From NCBI RefSeq assembly GCF_026262505.1, contig NC_067206.1, positions 20,171,319 to 20,235,318 of the forward strand: a stretch of DNA of 64,000 nt, in the 5' to 3' direction. A program made the translations under genes and the position numbers. This document shows, piece by piece, positions 58,398 through 64,000 of the stretch. The stretch is from Trichomonas vaginalis G3 (Eukaryota; Parabasalia; Trichomonadida; Trichomonadidae). Under the pieces are notes generated by a model. It was not told the DNA's origin. It worked only from the letters and a program-made list of their open reading frames with translations, and ran no database searches. How positions within the stretch are numbered: the first letter of the stretch is position 1; the number at the start of each line of letters is the position of its first letter.

Positions 58398-59044
58398 ATT
58401 CAACAGGATAGAAATGAGGTTAGATATCGGGTTAGATATACCCTTCTACCCTAAATTTATTTTTGTGCTATGTTTTCATACGTGTGAAGGTGGTGATATC
58501 ATTTATTTTTAAAGTTTATTTTTTTAAAATTATTTTTATTTTATTTTTATATAAATGACAGAACAAAAGCAACTCATACAAATCAAAACATATAACAAAC
58601 ATACATTTAAACATTTATTCTTCCTTCCTGAGTATAACATGTTCTTTACACTTCATCCGAGACCAGTAGATTATACATTGACTGTGTATAAAGATTGTCA
58701 TGGTAGTTTTATAAAAACTTATGATGATGAAGGTAAGTTAACAAGGCTATGCATTTCAAAACTTGAGAAACTTTATGACTTCAAGTATGACTACAATAGA
58801 GTTAACACTGATGATGAAGATATTGAAGAAAATTTATGAGAACGTTAGTGTGAACGTTTATTTTTTCATTAGTGAGTTCGTTAGTGAAGTGAAGTGGTTG
58901 GCGGCTTTGTAAATATTTAAGGTTAAGTTAGTTTTTGCGTTCGTCTTGTAAAATATACGTTAGTGGTTTTGTAAAGTGTCAAATTCACAAGTATTGGGTA
59001 AGGTGGAACACAGTGCCACCATACCCAAGACTGGTTTACTAACT
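58365..59044 (-). repeat. terminal inverted repeat of Polinton B, right arm
   Basis: 680 bp, inverted copy of 40244-40923 with about four differences. Ends GGTTTACTAACT, followed by the AAAAT duplication. Confidence 0.95.
58555..58839 (+). CDS. 94-aa protein encoded in the terminal repeat (right copy)
   Basis: Residue-for-residue the same as 40449-40733, start box TTTTTATATAA. See that entry for domain appearance. Function unknown. Confidence 0.6.
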   Translation: MTEQKQLIQIKTYNKHTFKHLFFLPEYNMFFTLHPRPVDYTLTVYKDCHGSFIKTYDDEGKLTRLCISKLEKLYDFKYDYNRVNTDDEDIEENL

Positions 59045-59058
59045 AAAATTGTTTCGTA

Positions 59059-59553
59059 CCGAAATGGCTCACAAAAAAGTAACCGAAAAAGTGACACAAA
59101 ACCTAAAATTGCGCGGCAATTTTAATTAAGTAGAAAAGATATGAAATTGTTTTATTTATAATATGTAATTTATTTATATTATATAAGATTTAAATTTAGT
59201 GAAAAAATAGGCAAAATAAAATTAATTAAAGTTTGGAAGTCTTGCAGCAAGAATGAAAGGCAAGAGATATATAGTGTACCTATATACCTCTTGCCCTTTC
59301 ATTCTAAGCAGAAATGGGAATTGCAGGTTATGAGGCACTGATATATAATCAGTACCTCATCGCCTACAATTCCCTTTATTAGATTTCCAAACTTTGAGTT
59401 ACTATCAAGTTATTATATAAACATTAAATTTTAAATTAATATTTCATTAAATTATATATATTTATATGATCAAATTTAATTGTTACAAAAAAATTAAAAA
59501 ATGCTATTTTTATTTTAGCGCCAAAATTATCACTACTTTGTGAGCCATTTCGG
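59059..59553. mobile_element. 495-bp TA-flanked MITE next to Polinton B
   Basis: 17-bp perfect terminal inverted repeats (CCGAAATGGCTCACAAA) at 59059-59075 and 59537-59553, flanked by TA at 59057-59058 and 59554-59555: Tc1/mariner style. The interior contains two long adjacent hairpins: 59250-59305 (about 22-bp stem) and 59316-59374 (about 27-bp stem with mismatches). No gene. It sits 14 bp from the Polinton B terminus. Confidence 0.85.
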
Positions 59554-59555
59554 TA

Positions 59556-61827
59556 TGAGATATAAAATCAATTAAAATAAAATGGTACAAGTAAGGAGAA
59601 TTCTAATTCCCTTCATTTTATGTCGAAAATTCACCCGGGGACACCGAGAACACTTTCCCTATTTTTCATCATTTTTATTCCGCATTCTTTATTTTACAAT
59701 CACTTTTACGCTGATCATTTAATTTTCACTCTTTTTCATTTATTTTTCATTCATCCTATGTTTGCTTGATATTAGATATCGTTATATTTCTTTAAGAATT
59801 CCCCGGTTAATCCTGTTGGTAGAGATTGAAGAAATTGCAGAGATTCTTTTAATGAATGCCCCATGCTTCAACAGAGATTTGCAGCAGACACAAATAGGCG
59901 AGCATCTGCTGCTTACCCAAAATTAGTAGCAGAAGCTCGGCATTAAATCGTGAGATCCTTCTTCTCTGTCTATTTTTCATTTAAATATATATATGTGTGT
60001 TTAACATGGTAAAATATTCCATATTCATAATTTGAATTTCCGCAATATTAACATATTCAATCTTCATCATCATCGAGCATATGCTTTTCATTTTTTTGGT
60101 TTAAATTTATTTAAATAGTGATGAATGGGTGTTAAAGATGAATCCAGTGATTCATTAATGCAATTAAAAGTGTCTTCAAATATTAAATATAAAAATTTTA
60201 CAAGATCAGGTTTTGAGACCTTTCATAGAATGTTATCAAAGCTAATTGATTTGATTGTTTTCTCCTAAGGCCTTTCTATATTCGATCTCAACATTCATGA
60301 CATACATACATTTTTCCCCATCAGAAAACGTTGGAAACTGGAAATTGAAACAAAATCGAAAAGTTCTTTTAAGACAATAAATATATATGAATCAATATTT
60401 AATCAAAGGCTTTATTTATCTTCATATGTCAAAAATAGAAATCTGTCACTTTTATGTCACTTTTCTGCAATTATTTCTCCACACTACTTGTTTCTCTAAC
60501 TATTTTATATTAAATTTGCAATACATCAATTATTATTATATTGCTCTGTTAATTTTTATCTTTTCTGATTAAATATGATGCAATTTACTGGGTCGTTATC
60601 GATTTTGTAATTTAATCGTTATCGTCTTTTCCTAAACGTGCATTTTCTTCATATTGGGATAATGAACATAACTTGTTCTGAGCTTCCAATGCACAAATCG
60701 TTTTTATTCTAAATGGATTCATTCCTACAAGTTTGGCAGAAATCAGTGAATATCATCATATATCAAATTCTTCAATTTGGCAATTTATTTAAAATCGTTC
60801 TCAAGAATTCTTATCTTCATGTAGTCAAATAAAACGGAAATGCGAAAACAAACTTTTATTCGATATTACAAAAAAAATTATATTGATCGCTAAGATTTTA
60901 ACACTCACAATCTTACTGCTCCTTTTTCAAAGAATTGAGATTCGAAAAAGTCTAATTGTGGAAATTAAAATTCTCCACTTTGTTACTTCATAATTTTTCC
61001 AAATAATGCAGAAAATATTATGTATTGTCTCACAGAATTTTTTAAATTGGAAAAAATTTTCCCCACAAATTTTATGTCTGATTGCACGTTAGAAATTGCA
61101 AAAGGAATTAATTTATCATTTCTAGACATTATTTTACAGTGCAGTCCTTGCAATAAGGGTAGTTAGGAAAAATTGTCAAAATTTAAGTTACCCAGGGAAG
61201 ATTACTATAAAACTGACTATATAATTAATTGCTTGACATTTGGACGCAAAATGGAAATGGACTGGATCAAAAATAATATCCGCTTCAGACATGACAAATT
61301 TATTTTCAATGTTCAGTAATAATTTTGGGTTCATTCTCAATGAGAGTTAATCATGGCTTAAAATTAAATAATCCTATTGTTGAATATCATCAAAGAAATT
61401 TGAAAGTTAAATATCAAAAAAAATAGTGTTTATTGTGTTATAGACCGAAAATAGATTTTTTTCGGTTTTATCTTCAAATAATTGAAAGGATGATACCATT
61501 ATAGGTTTATTATATAGTATATAATCAGTTTTGAGAAGATTGAATATCACACAAAAAATTTGAATGTAAGTTAAATTGCTTGTTGTTTTTAATAGCTATT
61601 TAATGAGAAATCCAATATTACAAAATTCAAATTGAATGATTGAAAGAACAGAAAAAGTCATTCTTTTCAATTTCCAATATGCTTCATTGTATTTATAATT
61701 ATATAGCAAATAAGATATTTAAACTTGAATAAATTCAAATAATTTTTATTCAAAAATAAACTATTTATTTGAGTTGAATACTAATTATCTATTAAAACTA
61801 CAAAGTTTGTAATTTAAATTATTTTAT
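59556..61827. other. AT-rich non-coding stretch
   Basis: No coding frame, RNA gene or terminal repeat that I can support. TATAAAATCAATTAAAAT at 59561-59578 repeats the sequence just left of Polinton B (40226-40243). That fits the element's pre-insertion site containing a short local duplication. Confidence 0.5.
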
Positions 61828-62840
61828 GAGATCAGATTGAATTAATGAAAGTTTTTTTTCAATTAATATTCATTCCCATGTTACGCATTTTCGAACATTC
61901 TAAAACAAATCCATAAATTTGGTGGATAAATGTTAAATTTGATAGATATTGGGGAGTTGTCTACCAATTATTAGCTCTTATCTCTCACAAAAAATAAAAA
62001 TTAAAAAAATGACCGGATACGTTTCAGAGCGGGAAAAAAAATAAACGTCAAGATAGAATTTGCTATATATAAACAAGTTCTCTCCCAAGTATTAACACTT
62101 AATTCTTACGAATCTTGATATAAAATAAAAATCTTTATTATTTATTAAACCTTTATTTTTTCATTTAGCTTCATTTATTTTATTTCATAGTTTTATTCTT
62201 AGCTACTTGTAAAATAATTTATTTTTGTATCATTATTTTACAGATTTATTCTTCAGTACATCGATTGTGCATCTAAAATAATATCATTATCCTTATTCTG
62301 TTTTTCCCAAAATTCTTTTAAATATTTTTTTGTTAGATTACTTTATACTTTTTACTTTTATTTTTTAATTTAAAAAAATTGGTGATTGTTATTCATTACA
62401 TTCATTTTTTAAAAAACTTGTTAAAATGAAATTAGAAAATTATGTTTATTATTACGCTATGAATGTGTCAACAGAGATCATTCCTGTATCTGTATCCCAT
62501 ATTTGCCACAACCTTTCTGTATCTGCATTTGTGTATTTCGGTTTCAGCTGATATATTTGATTTGGCGTCTAATTTGTTTCAGTTAATGGATTCATTGGGA
62601 GATTTCATACGGAAAGGGTCACTAGTAAAAGTGACATTTGGCGCCAAATTTTTTTAAATTAAAATTGTTTGTGAGATCAGATTGAATTAATTCAATTATC
62701 TTTTCAATTAATATTCATGTCCATGTTATGAATTTTCGAATATTTTAAGCCAAATATATAAATTTGGGAGACAAGTGTTAAATTTGCAGGACATAAAAAA
62801 GTTGTCTACAAAGTTTGAGCTCTCATCTCTAAAATGAAGT
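61828..62840. repeat. diverged direct repeats of about 170 bp
   Basis: 61828-61995 and 62673-62840 both begin GAGATCAGATTGAATTAAT and share blocks such as TTTTCAATTAATATTCAT and GTTGTCTAC. By eye roughly three quarters of positions match. The 680 bp between carries CACTAGTAAAAGTGAC and GGCGCCAAA near its right edge. No gene between them. Confidence 0.55.
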
Positions 62841-62896
62841 AAATTCTAAAATTAAATTTCCATTTTTTATTGAAACCAAAAATATAGGATCTTGCA

Positions 62897-63187
62897 TTGA
62901 ATATAGAACATGTATTTTGCGATCCCACTGAAATTGATCGATATTTCGATGGAATGCAAGAGTTATTTTTACAATATGGCACAGATCCACATTTTGTTGC
63001 AAATATCGATGAAGCAGATCATTCCGAGTATGTTGACGCAACCAATATGATGTGCATTGTTCATGATTCACATGAAGGTGATTCTATGAAGATTATGGTA
63101 AATCGTGTAGTCAGAAGATCTTCCTTGATTGAAGTATTTTTTGCTGATGGCACTTATCTCAAGCCAGGCATCGTTGTTTCTAGATAA
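62897..63187 (+). pseudogene. DDE_1/pogo-type transposase fragment
   Basis: 96 codons with H-F-V-A-N-I-D-E-A-D-H-S-E-Y-V-D (first catalytic Asp region), then I-M-V-N-R-V-V-R-R-S-S-L-I-E and F-F-A-D-G-T-Y-L-K-P-G-I-V-V-S-R. This order is that of the DDE superfamily endonuclease core of Tc1/pogo-like transposons. A stop follows, then sequence reading T-Y-D-A-E-L-E-F-Y-N that fits the family, so the core is interrupted. N-terminal DNA-binding part and the remaining catalytic residues are missing. Confidence 0.6.
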
Positions 63188-63630
63188 ACTTATGATGCCG
63201 AGCTTGAATTTTACAACTGAAAAGAGGTTTTTCTGCATGGAAGTGGTAATTCTTCACACTCTAGAGAATGTGACTATCTAAAATGGTTAAGTATGTGTAT
63301 GTGTCTAGTATATGAGTAGATACTATTTGTTTTTATTGTTTCTTTTCATTATCAAAAACTTATTGGTGCACTGTAATCGGTTTGACACTCGAGCTTTTTC
63401 CCTTGGTTTTGAAATATTTTCCCATGATTTTTATTGGTATGATATAAGGTAATATATAGATATAAGTCTTAATTCCATTTTAAAAAGTCAAAATTGTTTC
63501 CTCGAACTTTTGAGTGTTTCAAAACCTTACCAAAAATTTGAATTGTTAAGAGAAACGATTAAAAATCGACTTTTTGAAGGGCTTGAGCAGCTTTAAATAG
63601 ATTTATATTTATGGAAATTGTGGAGCAGTT

Positions 63631-63861
63631 CTAAGCCCATCTGCCTATAATTTTGATTGCGCAATCATTTACATGAAGTCTGAATGCTTCACGAGCAGTG
63701 CCACGATGATAGGAATGCAAGCCGTAGAAAGTACAATCAACAGAAATTTTGTAGAGGAAATGTTTCTGCAATTCACGGTAATATTTGTATTCATGATTTA
63801 AAATTCTGAAATCCTTAATTTGATGGGAATACGGCTTGCCAGTATTGAAAATGAAAATCAT
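63631..63861 (-). pseudogene. tyrosine recombinase C-terminal fragment
   Basis: 76 codons. H-S-Y-H-R-G-T-A-R-E-A-F (H-x-x-R box) is followed by V-N-D-C-A-I-K-I-I-G-R-W, the standard end of the catalytic domain before the nucleophilic Tyr. F-N-T-G-K-P-Y-S lies upstream, as in eukaryotic Crypton/DIRS-type recombinases. Remnant only. Diverged from the 38-39 kb copy. Confidence 0.55.
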
Positions 63862-63910
63862 TTTGGTTTTGGCAAATTGATTGTACGATCAGAAAAAACA
63901 AAAATGCCTT

Positions 63911-63940
63911 GAATTTCAAAAGCTATTGCTTTTGAAATTC
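63911..63940. repeat. perfect 13-bp-stem hairpin
   Basis: GAATTTCAAAAGC and its complement around the loop TATT, in non-coding DNA upstream of the recombinase fragment. Function unknown. Confidence 0.8.
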
Positions 63941-64000
63941 TAATAAATCCGTAGTTTTGTAATGAATAAACTCATATTTTTAAAGAATCTAAATCGATAT

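Larger units (their letters stand above)
40244..59044. mobile_element. Polinton/Maverick element B (complete ends, young)
   Basis: 18.8 kb between 680-bp terminal inverted repeats that start AGTTAGTAAACCAGTC. The arms differ at only about four positions that I could find. The flanking AAAAT (40239-40243 and 59045-59049) is a 5-bp target duplication. Parts: capsid protein, penton-like protein, two minor-capsid-type genes, packaging ATPase, polymerase B, fibre-like gene and about ten small genes. I recognise no integrase or adenoviral-type protease. Several genes are interrupted (about five breaks), including a MULE-like insertion in the polymerase and a block of foreign repeats at 41.6-43.77 kb. 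The arm identity suggests recent insertion. Confidence 0.9.

Noticed and set aside
62463-62657. 64-codon frame MCQQRSFLYLY...
   Set aside because: Low-complexity hydrophobic frame in AT-rich DNA with no neighbours, start context or family.

Overview
The window is 64 kb of AT-rich, intron-poor DNA in which I find no convincing host gene. It is a stack of transposable elements. Polinton/Maverick-type elements, a Helitron-type element, small TA-flanked and MULE-like elements and tyrosine-recombinase remnants occur together, the genetic code is standard, and some start codons follow TCAYTW-like initiator sequences. This suggests a parabasalid protist (Trichomonas or Tritrichomonas type). That is inference from content; no rRNA or host marker gene is present to settle it.

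Layout. (1) 1 to about 23.45 kb: a Polinton-like fossil (A), running off the left edge. It holds a double jelly-roll capsid gene, a penton-like gene, an SF3 helicase, a packaging ATPase, a protein-primed-type DNA polymerase B, a DDE integrase, a phage-tail-fibre-like gene, a second minor-capsid-type gene and a D12-class adenine methylase. Inside it lie a gene bracketed by inverted pairs of about 80-bp repeats (9.75-11.2 kb) and a GC-richer island (11.26-15.07 kb) with a 21-bp iteron array and an HNH-type domain. (2) 23.45-25.5 kb: non-coding DNA with a poly-T run and a hairpin array. (3) 25.5-35.1 kb: a Helitron-type element on the minus strand (Rep, PIF1 helicase, C-terminal ubiquitin protease) between two near-identical 365-bp direct repeats, and itself split by a TA-flanked element. 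(4) 35.1-40.2 kb: hairpins, a 655-bp inverted-repeat element and a tyrosine-recombinase remnant. (5) 40,244-59,044: a second, young-looking Polinton (B) with 680-bp terminal inverted repeats about 99% identical and a 5-bp target duplication. Its polymerase gene is split by a 1.34-kb MULE-like insertion with a 9-bp target duplication. (6) 59-64 kb: a TA-flanked MITE, diverged repeats, a DDE-transposase fragment and a second tyrosine-recombinase fragment.

How the genes fit together. In A and B the capsid module (double jelly-roll protein, penton-like protein, a paralogous minor-capsid family with a YxYPxxW start, ATPase, fibre-like protein) and the polymerase module describe an integrated virus-like element. 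Both share a start-site box (T4-6-A-T/C, then about 10 nt, then AAATG), often placed between divergent genes as a 16-18 bp spacer serving both.

Most unusual points: a strictly built 26-bp double mini-hairpin repeated five times in Polinton B, four times inside reading frames; a tail-fibre-like gene in Polinton A; a Helitron with a fused deubiquitinase; an iteron-palindrome-iteron locus in the compositional island; and arrays of long hairpins at four separate sites.
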